Below, one piece after another: positions 7,069 to 14,855 of a DNA stretch of 21,899 nucleotides (position 1 is the stretch's first letter; each line of letters starts with the position of its first letter). Below the pieces are notes generated by a model. The model was not told the DNA's origin, did no database searches, and saw only the letters and a program-made list of their open reading frames with translations. This DNA is from an uncultured Dialister sp. (lineage in GTDB: Bacteria > Bacillota > Negativicutes > Veillonellales > Dialisteraceae): contig NZ_CAAFRZ010000200.1 of the NCBI RefSeq assembly GCF_900765565.1, positions 1 through 21,899 of the forward strand, written 5' to 3'. The translations under genes and the position numbers were made by a program.

Positions 7069-7353
7069 ATGGGACTTATCGGATTCAACGGCAATCAGGA
7101 TGAAGTAGAAGAAAAACAGACCCAGCGCCATCCCATCATTTCTTCTTTCGCAGAAGGGACGGACAAGCGGAAACTCACACCGGTGGAAGAAATGCTCTTC
7201 CTGAAGGAGAACCGGCGGATTGATGAAGAGTTCAGTAAGTGGCTGAAAATCTCCAAGGACGCCGAAGACCACATGCAAAGCCTGCTGAGACAGAAGAAAA
7301 TGGTAGAAGAAAGAAACGTGGACTGGCTGCTCGGCGTGATCGTGGGAAAGTGA
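7069..7353 (+). CDS. 94-aa hypothetical cytosolic protein
   Basis: The start ATG 7069 follows AAGGAGG at 7055-7061, an excellent site at 7-bp spacing. The protein begins MGLIGFNGNQDEVEEKQTQR, then is highly charged and helical (TPVEEMLFLKENRRIDEEF and KDAEDHMQSLLRQKKMVEE), ending with a short hydrophobic WLLGVIVGK tail. The tail is too short for a membrane span. No family is recognised. It is monocistronic between repeat-filled spacers and has its own promoter block. The good site, sensible composition and conserved-looking promoter make it a likely real gene. Confidence 0.65.
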   Translation: MGLIGFNGNQDEVEEKQTQRHPIISSFAEGTDKRKLTPVEEMLFLKENRRIDEEFSKWLKISKDAEDHMQSLLRQKKMVEERNVDWLLGVIVGK

Positions 7354-7377
7354 AATAGAAGAACAGGCGCATATTTC

Positions 7378-7545
7378 GCGGCTGTGCCGCATCCATCCTG
7401 CGCCTTTGGCGCGGCCCTTCTCCAAGGGCCTGCATGCCGTGGATAGAGGAGACTTTAGACCGCAGACGGTCAGACGCCAGAGAGAATCAGCGGCTTCACC
7501 GCCGTTAGGTTCCTGATGACTCTGCACAAAAAACGTTCAATTGAC
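7378..7545 (+). repeat. Family B long repeat, copy 2
   Basis: Near-identical to the copies at 5445 and 7694 over about 168 bp, with GCGGCTGTGCCGC at the start, the CCTGCGCCTTTGGCGCGG core and a TGACTCTGCACAAAAAA tail. It begins only about 25 bp after the stop of the 94-aa gene. Confidence 0.85.
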
Positions 7546-7693
7546 GCTGCCCAACGGGCTGAGGATAGCTGTAGGAAACAGATGGGATTGGTCCGACAGG
7601 GCCTGACTTGCCAGATCAGCCTGCGGCGCCCCATCAGCTAACCTCCGTCTGCTTCGCAGCCACCTCCTTCCCAAGGAAGGAGGCTATTCATTC

Positions 7694-7860
7694 GCGGCTG
7701 CGCCGCATCCATCCTGCGCCTTTGGCGCGGCCCTTCTCCAAGGGCCTGCATGATGTGGGTAGAGGAGACTTTAGACCGCAGAAGTTCAGACGTCAGACAG
7801 GGTCAGCGGCTTTGCCGCAGGTGGAATCCTGATGACTCTGCACAAAAAACGTTCTCGACT
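7694..7860 (+). repeat. Family B long repeat, copy 3
   Basis: Third long copy. It is preceded directly by an uninterrupted CCTCCTTCCC/GGAAGGAGG hairpin, which serves as the empty-site reference for the family A insertion at 5333. Confidence 0.85.
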
Positions 7861-8075
7861 CTTTCCGAGGCTCCTTCCTTTTGCCAACTGACGTTGCCCA
7901 TGGAGCTGAGGATAGCTGATGGAAATTGCTGGATTTGGCCCGCAGGGCCTGTTCTGCTCAAGGCTCAAGGCTGAAGGCTCAAGGCCCACACATGGTCGCA
8001 CGCAGCGTAGCCACCGCAGGCGGATCCCCTCGGTCTCAACCTTCCATCCCCCTTTTCCATCCTTCGCTGACGGTA

Positions 8076-8081
8076 TATAAT
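8076..8081 (+). promoter_or_regulatory. Putative -10 element for cca
   Basis: TATAAT lies 46 bp ahead of the start codon at 8127. The matching -35 position holds only TTTTCC, so the call rests on the -10 box and location. Confidence 0.35.
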
Positions 8082-8126
8082 AATTTACATCAGTGATTGA
8101 TGAGAAATTTTGAAAAGAGGCAGTCC

Positions 8127-9638
8127 ATGGGTTTGATTCACCGCGTTTCTGCATATCTGAAGAAGGATCGGTTTCAGGTCCCTCCACAGGATGAAAGAAT
8201 CGGAAAAATTGATGAAGGGGCTCTTTCTATCCTTTCTGCATTCCGCAGAGAGGGGAAGGAGGCCTTTGTGGTGGGCGGCTGTGTGAGGGACCTGCTCATG
8301 GGCCGCATTCCCCATGACTGGGATATTACTACATCTGCCAGGCCCGAAGAAACCATGGCTATCGCCGGCAGGCAGGGCTGGAAGGCCATCGATGGCGGGG
8401 GCCGCCGGTTCGGTACGGTCATTGTGGTGGTACAGGGGCAGAATTATGAAGTCACCACGTACCGGAAGGAAGTGTATGGTGCCGATTCCCACCGGCCACA
8501 GGAGGTTACGTTTTCCGATACACTGAAGGAAGATGTAAGCCGTCGGGATTTTACGGTGAATGCCATGGCTTTGGATGCTGATGGGGTTCTCTATGATTAT
8601 TTCGATGGCCTGTCGGACCTGGAGCATAAACGGCTCCGGACTGTGGGAAATGCGGCAGACCGATTCCAGGAAGATGCACTGCGTCTTTTCCGGGCCTGCC
8701 GGTTTCTGGGACAGCTGGATTTTATGGCAGACTCTTCCCTGGTGGAGGGGATGGAGTCCGCTTTCCCGCGGGTATCGGGCCTTTCTCTGGAACGGGTGCG
8801 GGATGAGGTGGACAAGCTCATTGTGACATCCCACGCAGCCCGGGGATTTGATCTCATGGTGCGGACCGGCCTGGCCGATTGTTCCTGTCGGGCCAGGGAA
8901 AAGGGCACGTTTACGGATATTCCCATACTGCCGGAACTGTCCCATCTTGTAGGACTCCCGCAGCAGAAGGAATTTCACAAGTACGATGGCTGGTACCATA
9001 CGCTGGCGGTGCTGGAAGCATCGAAACCGGAGCTCATCAATCGGTGGGCAGCTCTCCTCCATGATGTGGGGAAGGGAATGCCCGGCATCCGGGCTGTCCG
9101 CAAGGGAAAGCTTACAGACTATGGCCACGATACCAAGGGGGCTGAGATGGCGAGAGAAATCTTATCCCGCTGGAGAAGGCCAAAGGCTTTTACGGACCGG
9201 GTGGTGTGGCTTGTAGAAAACCATATGAAATTTCACTACTTTGCCAATGTACCCGAGGCAGATGGGCTGAAATGGATCCGTTCCATGGCCCGGAATAAAG
9301 TGTTTTCCTCTTCCCGGGATATGGCAGAAGCCTTTGCCCAAATGACGGACCTGGGGAATGCAGATATTATCGGCTGCGGTAAAGAGATGTCCGACACGGA
9401 GGGCCACAGTGCCTTTGGCCGGTATATGGAGGAGCTGGCGCTTTCCATGCCTGTTTCTAGCCATGAACTGCACTATGGCAGGGAGGTACCGGAAGCACTG
9501 GGGCCTTATGTGGCGGAAGGCATGCAGAATCTTCTTCTCCGTGTGCAGAACGGAAACCTGGAAAACACGCCGGAGGCCCTACATGAGGCGGCAGTAAGGT
9601 ATAAGAGGAGACGGGATAATGAAAAGAGAAGCACCTAG
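8127..9638 (+). CDS. cca: CCA tRNA nucleotidyltransferase (poly(A) polymerase/HD type)
   Basis: Class II nucleotidyltransferase that adds or repairs the 3' CCA of tRNAs from CTP and ATP in the cytoplasm. The start ATG 8127 has AAGAGG at 8115-8120; an earlier in-frame ATG at 8097 has no site. In the 503-aa product, residues 49-66 carry the GGxVRD motif (G50, G51, R54, D55) and the metal-binding D64-W-D66. The RRDFTVNAMA segment near residue 140 and QEDALRLFRACRF near 185 are the conserved nucleotide-selection and neck motifs. The C-terminal part has an HD phosphohydrolase-like H312-D313-VGK motif followed by GHDTKGAEMA and VENHMKFH, as in HD-containing members. Length and domain order are normal. 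Its end overlaps the next start by 20 bp, so it is translationally coupled to the penicillin-binding protein. Strict CCA addition versus poly(A) polymerase activity cannot be told from sequence alone. Confidence 0.93.
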   Translation: MGLIHRVSAYLKKDRFQVPPQDERIGKIDEGALSILSAFRREGKEAFVVGGCVRDLLMGRIPHDWDITTSARPEETMAIAGRQGWKAIDGGGRRFGTVIVVVQGQNYEVTTYRKEVYGADSHRPQEVTFSDTLKEDVSRRDFTVNAMALDADGVLYDYFDGLSDLEHKRLRTVGNAADRFQEDALRLFRACRFLGQLDFMADSSLVEGMESAFPRVSGLSLERVRDEVDKLIVTSHAARGFDLMVRTGLADCSCRAREKGTFTDIPILPELSHLVGLPQQKEFHKYDGWYHTLAVLEASKPELINRWAALLHDVGKGMPGIRAVRKGKLTDYGHDTKGAEMAREILSRWRRPKAFTDRVVWLVENHMKFHYFANVPEADGLKWIRSMARNKVFSSSRDMAEAFAQMTDLGNADIIGCGKEMSDTEGHSAFGRYMEELALSMPVSSHELHYGREVPEALGPYVAEGMQNLLLRVQNGNLENTPEALHEAAVRYKRRRDNEKRST

Positions 9639-11589
9639 GAACCGCATGAGAAAGAGGACGGTTGCCATTTCTGCTCTTCTCTGCGCCGTCGGGGTCATTC
9701 TTACGGGGAAACTGCTGTGGACCCAGATTATCAGGGGCCATCATTATGAAGATATGGCTCTTGGACAGACGGAAGGCATCCAAACCCTCTATTCTCCCCG
9801 GGGGACGATTTTCGACCGCAACGGGAAGGAGTTGGCCTTTTCCATTATGGTGAAGTCCCTCTATGCAGATCCGGGTATGATGAATGTGAGCCCGGAAGAG
9901 GCGGCAAAGGAACTGGCCCCGCTGCTTCATAAGAAGGAAGGGGACCTGGAAAAAGCCATGAGCCAGGATACCCGTTTCGTATGGCTGGAACGAATCATGG
10001 ACCCCGAAGATTCGGAAAAGGTGGAAGAACTTTTTAAAGAGAAGAAATGGAAGGGCTTTGGTTTTTTCGATGAAAGCCGACGGTTTTATCCCAACGGGGA
10101 AATGGCGGCCAACGTACTGGGTTTTGTGGGATATGATGACCAGGGCCTGGATGGTCTTGAAAAGTCCCTGGATAAACTTATCAGAGGGGGAACGAACAAG
10201 CAGCATATTCTCACCGATGCCAGGGGCAATCCTATCCTGAAGTCTGCCATGGCTCCCTATAAAGCGGAAAAAGAACGGTCCGTATATCTCACTATTGACC
10301 AGAACATCCAGTTCTATGCAGAGCGGGCACTGGACCGGGCCATGGCGTCTACCCACGCCAATGGGGGCATTATCCTGGTGATGGATCCCAAGACCGGGGC
10401 TATCCTGGCCCTGGGAAACCGGCCATCCTATGACCCCAATCACTTTGATAAAGCTACGGAAGCCCAGTTCAAGAACCGGGCGGTGGTGGATATCTATGAA
10501 CCGGGGTCCACGTTCAAGCCGATTATCGCTTCCGCCGCCCTGTCCGCCGGTACCTATGATACCCAGCGGGTATGGCACGACCCAGGCGCCGTCTGGGCTT
10601 CAGGCCATGCCATCCGGAATTGGGATGACAGCTCCTACGGCGATGTGAGACTGGTGGATATCCTGAAATTCTCCATCAATACCGGGTTTGCCCATATCGG
10701 TCTTCTCACCGGGGGAAAGACGCTCACGGAATATGCAAAGAAATTTGGATTTGGACAGCCCACGGGCATCGAGCTTCCCGGTGAAGGCAGCGGCATCCTT
10801 TTCGACCCCAAGGAAATGCGGGCCATCGACGTAGCCACCATGTCCATAGGCCAGGGCATTGCGGTGACGCCGCTCCAGATGGTGCAGGCCTACAGTGCCA
10901 TCGCTAACGGCGGAAAAATGGTGAAGCCCCATATTATCCAGTCCATTAAAAATCCTGATGGCAGCGACTACCAAGTGACAGATACGGAATACAGTGGAGA
11001 ACCGATTTCCCAGACCGTGGCGGATGAAGTGAAGGACATGATGGAAAAGGAAGTCTCCGAAGGCGGCGGTACCAATGCAAAGGTACCGGGCTACCATATG
11101 GCCGGCAAAACGGGGACGGCCCAGAAGCTGGATGCCAAAAACGGAGGCTATCTCAAAGGCCAGTACATCGCTTCCTTCTGCGGTTTCGGCCCCACAGAAG
11201 ATCCGCGGGCCATCTGCCTGGTGGTGCTGGATACGCCAAAGGGGACTTTCTACGGAGGCCAGGTGGCGGCACCGGTATTCAAGGAAGCCATGACCCAGAT
11301 CATGCGGTATCTCCAGGTTCCCACGCTGGACGACCAGGCGAACCATGCGAAGCCCCAAAATAAGCCTATAGAACTGTACAAACCGAAACTTCCGCCGGAG
11401 AATGCGAAGGAATTCCGCCTGCCCAGCTTCACCGGCTGGTCCATGCGGGACGTTGGCGAATGGCTCACCAGGGCGGGACTGGGATTCCAGCCTGACGGCA
11501 GCGGCTACGCCGACAGCCAGAGCCCGGGCATAGGAGCCAGGGTCCACAGGGGGGATAATGTAAAGGTTCATTTCTCCCATCATGATTAA
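9619..11589 (+). CDS. Class B penicillin-binding protein with PASTA domain (FtsI/SpoVD-like)
   Basis: Peptidoglycan D,D-transpeptidase that cross-links stem peptides at the outer face of the membrane. The 656-aa product has a cytosolic basic start, one membrane helix at about residues 14-34, then the dimerisation domain with the signature SPRGTIFDRNGKELA. The transpeptidase domain has all catalytic motifs: S297-T-F-K300, S352-I-N354 and K497-T-G499. A single PASTA domain occupies roughly residues 597-653 (LPSFTGWSMRDVGEWL onward). The start ATG 9619 has AAGAGGAG at 9603-9610 and overlaps cca by 20 bp. FtsI/SpoVD-type genes usually sit in the division and cell wall cluster; pairing with cca instead is notable and makes it unclear whether this is the main septal enzyme or a paralogue. 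A good terminator follows directly. Confidence 0.92.
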   Translation: MKREAPRNRMRKRTVAISALLCAVGVILTGKLLWTQIIRGHHYEDMALGQTEGIQTLYSPRGTIFDRNGKELAFSIMVKSLYADPGMMNVSPEEAAKELAPLLHKKEGDLEKAMSQDTRFVWLERIMDPEDSEKVEELFKEKKWKGFGFFDESRRFYPNGEMAANVLGFVGYDDQGLDGLEKSLDKLIRGGTNKQHILTDARGNPILKSAMAPYKAEKERSVYLTIDQNIQFYAERALDRAMASTHANGGIILVMDPKTGAILALGNRPSYDPNHFDKATEAQFKNRAVVDIYEPGSTFKPIIASAALSAGTYDTQRVWHDPGAVWASGHAIRNWDDSSYGDVRLVDILKFSINTGFAHIGLLTGGKTLTEYAKKFGFGQPTGIELPGEGSGILFDPKEMRAIDVATMSIGQGIAVTPLQMVQAYSAIANGGKMVKPHIIQSIKNPDGSDYQVTDTEYSGEPISQTVADEVKDMMEKEVSEGGGTNAKVPGYHMAGKTGTAQKLDAKNGGYLKGQYIASFCGFGPTEDPRAICLVVLDTPKGTFYGGQVAAPVFKEAMTQIMRYLQVPTLDDQANHAKPQNKPIELYKPKLPPENAKEFRLPSFTGWSMRDVGEWLTRAGLGFQPDGSGYADSQSPGIGARVHRGDNVKVHFSHHD

Positions 11590-11591
11590 GG

Positions 11592-11630
11592 AAATCAGCA
11601 GCTCCAACGATATGGGGGCTGCTGATTTTT
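11592..11630 (+). terminator. Rho-independent terminator after the PBP gene
   Basis: The stem AAATCAGCAGC pairs with GCTGCTGATTT around a loop of about 14 bases, ending in a T-run, 3 bp after the stop codon. It closes the cca-PBP operon. Confidence 0.88.
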
Positions 11631-11655
11631 AATGGGGAGAACGGCCAATCAGATG

Positions 11656-11821
11656 AATGGGTCTAAGGGTTGTAGGTGCTTCGCACCGGGGGCATAAGGT
11701 TGAATAGCCGCCACAGGTGGCAAATCCACCTTATGACCCCGCTTCAATGAGCGCAGCGGCGTTGAAGCCACAACCCGGTTGGCGAGCGAAGCGACGCCAA
11801 CCCACCACCCTTAGCCCCATT
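11656..11821. repeat. Family C inverted-repeat element, copy 1
   Basis: A palindromic element of about 166 bp whose ends are inverted: GGGTCTAAGGGTTGTAGGT on the left, ACCCACCACCCTTAGCCCC on the right, flanked by AATG/CATT. Inside are nested stems, including GTGCTTCGCAC, GGCATAAGGT opposite ACCTTATG, and GGTTGGCG...CGCCAACC. Related to 12807-13010 and, in its right half, 16404-16458. It has no coding capacity, so it is MITE- or BIME-like. It fills most of the gap between the terminator and the channel gene. Confidence 0.8.
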
Positions 11822-11863
11822 CAATCCGTTGGGGCCACTTACCGGCCACCGATTCCCTGGCTA

Positions 11864-11872
11864 TGATACAAT
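11864..11872 (+). promoter_or_regulatory. Extended -10 promoter for the MscS gene
   Basis: TG-A-TACAAT at 11864-11872 is an extended -10 element 40 bp before the GTG start; no clear -35 box is present. Confidence 0.45.
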
Positions 11873-11912
11873 ATAACTGTCTGATTTCCTTGGTTTTAGA
11901 AAGGATACAATT

Positions 11913-12767
11913 GTGGAACCAAATGCAGTGACGAAAGTGGTGACCGATGAAATCGGTATTACCGCCAAGTTTATGGAAGACCTGAAGATGTTTGCCCTTA
12001 CTAAGGGCATTGACCTCATCGAGGCGGTTATCCTTTTTATCATAGGCTATATCATCTGCCGGTACATCCGGAAGGCTGTTGAACATATCCTGGACAGAAG
12101 CAGCGTGGATCCTTCGGCGAAGACATTTATTTCTGAAATCATTTTCTTCTTCTGTCTTGCCATTGTGGTTATTGTGGCCCTGGGGACCGCAGGCGTGGCG
12201 GCAGGGACCCTGGCCGCTGCTTTCGGCGGTATTGGACTGGCCATCGGTCTTGGCCTCAAGGATAATATCGGGAATGTGGCGTCGGGCATATTTATCCTCA
12301 TTTTCCGCCCTTTCCGGGTGGGGGACTATATCCAGGTCGGAGGAAACCAGGGCACCGTGACGGATATCCGTATCATGTATACCCTGATTTCTACCCTTGG
12401 GAACCAGATGATCGTCATTCCCAATTCTTCCCTGATCAACAGTGTCATCAAGAACTATTCTGCCTTTGATACGAGAAACCTGGAATTTACTTTTGACGTG
12501 GGCTACGACACAAACCTGCCGGAATGCATTAAGCTCCTGAAGAAATTATTTACCGAGGATCCCTACGTACTGAACAAGGAAGACCTTCCCATCTATGTAA
12601 GCGGCATGGCAGAGTCTTCTATCCGGATTTATGTCCGGGCCCAGGTGGACAGGACCAAGTACTTTGACGCCCAGAATGAACTGTATATCAAGGTAAAGGA
12701 AGCCTTCGACAAGGCAGGTATCGATATTCCATTCCCCCAGGTGGTGGTGCACAGGGCCAAGGAATGA
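11913..12767 (+). CDS. MscS-family small-conductance mechanosensitive channel
   Basis: Homo-heptameric channel that opens under membrane tension to release solutes after osmotic downshock. The start is GTG 11913, with AAAGGAT at 11899-11905 and no better ATG nearby. The 284-aa protein has three membrane helices (about residues 36-55, 70-95 and the pore helix at about 97-125). The pore helix has the family's Gly/Ala packing pattern GTLAAAFGGIGLAIGLGLKD, followed by NVASGIFILIFRPFRVGDYI at the start of the β-domain and GTVTDI in the middle domain. A cytoplasmic αβ domain ends the protein at PFPQVVVHRAKE. Length and layout match E. coli MscS (286 aa). It is monocistronic between two family C repeats. 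Confidence 0.93.
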   Translation: MEPNAVTKVVTDEIGITAKFMEDLKMFALTKGIDLIEAVILFIIGYIICRYIRKAVEHILDRSSVDPSAKTFISEIIFFFCLAIVVIVALGTAGVAAGTLAAAFGGIGLAIGLGLKDNIGNVASGIFILIFRPFRVGDYIQVGGNQGTVTDIRIMYTLISTLGNQMIVIPNSSLINSVIKNYSAFDTRNLEFTFDVGYDTNLPECIKLLKKLFTEDPYVLNKEDLPIYVSGMAESSIRIYVRAQVDRTKYFDAQNELYIKVKEAFDKAGIDIPFPQVVVHRAKE

Positions 12768-12806
12768 GAGAAGTAATGTTGTTTGACCAATGTGTCTGAA
12801 CATGTG

Positions 12807-13010
12807 AATGGGGCTAAGGGTGGTGGGTGAATAACGCTTCGCTCGTTCACTGGGTGGCGGGCGCTTTGCGCCGGGGGGCATAAGGTAGAATAGCCGCCTT
12901 TGGCGGTGATAGAACCTTATGGCCCCGCTTTGGCAAGGCGTTAGCCTTGTCAAAGCCACAGCCCGGTCGGGCCAGCGAAGCGTTGCCCGACCCACCACCT
13001 TTAGCCCCAT
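12807..13010. repeat. Family C inverted-repeat element, copy 2 (full length)
   Basis: About 204 bp. Terminal arms GGGGCTAAGGGTGGTGGGT (12810-12828) and ACCCACCACCTTTAGCCCC (12990-13008) pair with one mismatch over 19 bp. Internal hairpins are AACGCTTCGCTCGTT-like, GGGCGCTTTGCGCC, a CATAAGGT/ACCTTATG stem capped by CCGCCTTTGGCGG, CAAGGC/GCCTTG, and GGTCGGGC/GCCCGACC. The last stem is GGTTGGCG/CGCCAACC in copy 1, so both arms changed together. It is non-coding and lies between the channel stop and the T-box promoter. Confidence 0.85.
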
Positions 13011-13053
13011 ATACCACTTTTGGCGCTTCCACCAATCTCAGCGCACATTCCTA

Positions 13054-13083
13054 TTGACACCCTTCCTGTGCCGGTGATATACT
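13054..13083 (+). promoter_or_regulatory. Promoter of the T-box/ECF operon
   Basis: TTGACA at 13054-13059, an 18-bp spacer, TATACT at 13078-13083; transcription would start near 13090, right at the 5' end of the T-box leader. Confidence 0.8.
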
Positions 13084-13089
13084 CTGCTA

Positions 13090-13340
13090 TATAAGAAAAC
13101 CGTAGAACAGGAAGAGTAGCCTGAATGGAAGCCATCCAAGGGAGCCGGCGCAAGTGGAAGTCCGGTATGGCAGTTTTGGTGAATGGGCCTGGGAGGTGCA
13201 GCTTCGAGCCGTAAGGGGTAGGGGCTGACGGAGTTCACCGTTATGGAATTTGAGTCGGGCATTTTGCCAATATGGGTGGTACCGCGGAATCGTATCCTTT
13301 CGTCCCTTTGCTTTCGAGCAGGGAACGGAAGGATTTTTTA
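13090..13340 (+). promoter_or_regulatory. T-box riboswitch, probably tryptophan-specific
   Basis: A leader RNA that senses the charging state of a tRNA. The diagnostic T-box sequence GGGTGGTACCGCGG is at 13274-13287 and is followed by a competing terminator. Stem I landmarks are present in order: GAAGAGTAG, GGGAGCCGG, GGAAGTCCGG, then GTGAATGGGCCTGGGAGG. Placing the specifier directly after the conserved GAA gives TGG at 13184-13186, the tryptophan codon. Further 3', TGACGGAGTTCACCGTTA forms the stem before the antiterminator. Uncharged tRNA-Trp would stabilise the antiterminator and switch on the downstream transporter. The specifier register comes from pattern only; Glu (GAA) or Gly (GGC) readings are shifted alternatives, but the TrpP-like S-component favours Trp. 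Confidence 0.88.
13294..13339 (+). terminator. T-box-controlled attenuator terminator
   Basis: ATCCTTTCGTCCCT pairs with AGGGAACGGAAGGAT, ending in six T. The 5' arm lies just after the T-box sequence, so the antiterminator and terminator are mutually exclusive. It ends 28 bp before the start codon of the first transporter gene. Confidence 0.85.
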
Positions 13341-13367
13341 GTATTCATTTTCAGGAGGATGGTTATT

Positions 13368-14855
13368 ATGGAAAGGGTCATGGATGTATCGAAACTTGTC
13401 TTCACAAAGGCGAGAGGGGGCAGGTTCCGTTGGCTCACGATTTCCACACTCATGCTGGCCATCGGCATGCTGCTCCACCTGGTTTCCCCATCGGTTGCCG
13501 GGTTCACGCCGAACTGGATGATTGCCTGCTACGTGGTGGCTATCCTTCTCACGAAACCCAGCTATAAGCAGTGCCTTGGTATCTGCATGGTGGCGGCGCT
13601 GATGGAAGTATTTACCAGTAAGTCTGCATTTCCCTACGGCGATTTTGCCTCTGAATTCTTTGGCGCCTATGTGGCCGGGTTCTTTGCCCATTCCGTACCG
13701 CCCATTAAAATCGGGAAGTTTTCTCTCCGCCCGGCCATTGCAGGATTCATTACCACCTGTGTTTCCGGCTTTACTTTCGTGGCAATCCTGACGGCGGTCA
13801 TGGGGATTCCTATGAAAGTATTTCTCTATGGTATGCTCCCTGCTGTTGCCATGGTAGGTATAGGTAATGGTATCATTACACCGTTCCTCTATTTCCCGGC
13901 TCTTCGGCTCTTCAAGTCCATGCACTACATGGCGGAGTCCGATGTGGAAGACAGTGACCACAGCGGTCTCATCCTTGAACAGAGCCAGGATGGGGTCATC
14001 AGCGTAGAGCATCTGACCTATATCTATCCCTTTGCAAAGGAACCGGCGCTGAAAGATGTTTCCATGGCTGCAGAAAAAGGTGACTTCATTGTCGTCACCG
14101 GACCAAACGGTGCCGGTAAGACCACACTCCTCATGTCCATGGCCGGTGCCATTCCCCATTACTATGGCGGCACCATGGAAGGTATGGTATTCACCGATGG
14201 TAAAGCGGTGACCCAGCATACCATTGCGGACCTGGCCTCTTCTATCGGTGTCATCCTTTCTGACTATAAAGCCCAGATTGTTACGCTGACGGTGGGGGAG
14301 GAAATGGCCTTTACCCTGGAAAATCATGGATTCCCGCCGGATGAAATCCGCCGCCGCTCGAAGGAAGCCCTGGCTAAGGTCCATCTGGATGGACTGGAAG
14401 AACGAAAAGTATCTACCCTTTCCGGTGGCCAGTGCCAGCGTCTGGTGGTTGCTGCCGTACTGGCGGAGGAACCGCAGGTCCTGGTTTTCGATGAACCGAC
14501 CTCGGCCCTGGATCCGGAAGGAATCCGGGAGTTCTACGAAATGGTGGGTGAACTGAATCAGAAAGAAGGACTTACGGTGATTGTGGCAGAACATCATCTG
14601 GAAGCCACCCTTCCCTATGCGAAGAAGTTTGTGCTTATGAATAAAGGTGAAATCGTCAGCCAGGGCACACCGGAAGAAGTGATGCGGGATATGAAGAAGA
14701 ACCACATCTATGAAGAAGCGATTCCGGATATGTACCGGGCCCAGCTGGAGCTGGAGGACTGGGGTGTTTCCTTCGAGAAACCGTTCCTGAATATTCATGA
14801 CGCCGAGCAGTCAGTGGTGGATTCCTTTAAGGAAGGAGGAAGAGAAAATGCTTGA
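13368..14855 (+). CDS. ECF transporter S-component fused to ATPase (probable tryptophan uptake)
   Basis: The start ATG 13368 follows AGGAGG at 13353-13358; longer in-frame extensions run into the T-box terminator and are rejected. Residues of about 25-205 are a hydrophobic integral-membrane S-component with about six helices, similar to TrpP-type tryptophan binders in its opening LTISTLMLAIGMLLHLVSPS and GFTPNWM motifs. Residues of about 215-470 are a complete ABC ATPase: Walker A GPNGAGKTT from 245, signature LSGGQ at 351-355, Walker B LVFDEP at 372-377. One chain therefore carries both substrate capture and one of the two energising ATPases; ECF systems normally use separate chains. The gene overlaps the next ATPase gene by 8 bp. 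Substrate assignment rests on the T-box specifier and resemblance to TrpP, not on a direct motif. Confidence 0.85.
   Translation: MERVMDVSKLVFTKARGGRFRWLTISTLMLAIGMLLHLVSPSVAGFTPNWMIACYVVAILLTKPSYKQCLGICMVAALMEVFTSKSAFPYGDFASEFFGAYVAGFFAHSVPPIKIGKFSLRPAIAGFITTCVSGFTFVAILTAVMGIPMKVFLYGMLPAVAMVGIGNGIITPFLYFPALRLFKSMHYMAESDVEDSDHSGLILEQSQDGVISVEHLTYIYPFAKEPALKDVSMAAEKGDFIVVTGPNGAGKTTLLMSMAGAIPHYYGGTMEGMVFTDGKAVTQHTIADLASSIGVILSDYKAQIVTLTVGEEMAFTLENHGFPPDEIRRRSKEALAKVHLDGLEERKVSTLSGGQCQRLVVAAVLAEEPQVLVFDEPTSALDPEGIREFYEMVGELNQKEGLTVIVAEHHLEATLPYAKKFVLMNKGEIVSQGTPEEVMRDMKKNHIYEEAIPDMYRAQLELEDWGVSFEKPFLNIHDAEQSVVDSFKEGGRENA

Larger units (their letters stand above)
7354..8075. other. Repeat-filled intergenic region upstream of cca
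   Basis: It contains two long family B copies (7378-7545 and 7694-7860) about 316 bp apart, an intact B-type hairpin CCTCCTTCCC/GGAAGGAGG (about 7663-7683), and near 7957-7984 a short tandem of CAAGGCT-like units. A GGATCCCCTCG motif at about 8022-8032 recurs at about 18525-18535 before thrC. No gene is seen. Confidence 0.7.

Noticed and set aside
5185..8126. CRISPR array
   Set aside because: Repeats are long, imperfect and mosaic, without regular unique spacers or cas genes.
8085..9128. Long minus-strand frame opposite cca
   Set aside because: Antisense shadow of a well-supported cca gene; no ribosome binding site and no recognisable domain.
13272..13367. Longer amino-terminus for the ECF S-component
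   Set aside because: It would translate the T-box sequence and its terminator; the ATG at 13368 has an AGGAGG site.
13250..13567. 105-aa plus-strand frame
   Set aside because: Overlaps the T-box and the start of the transporter in another frame; no supporting site.
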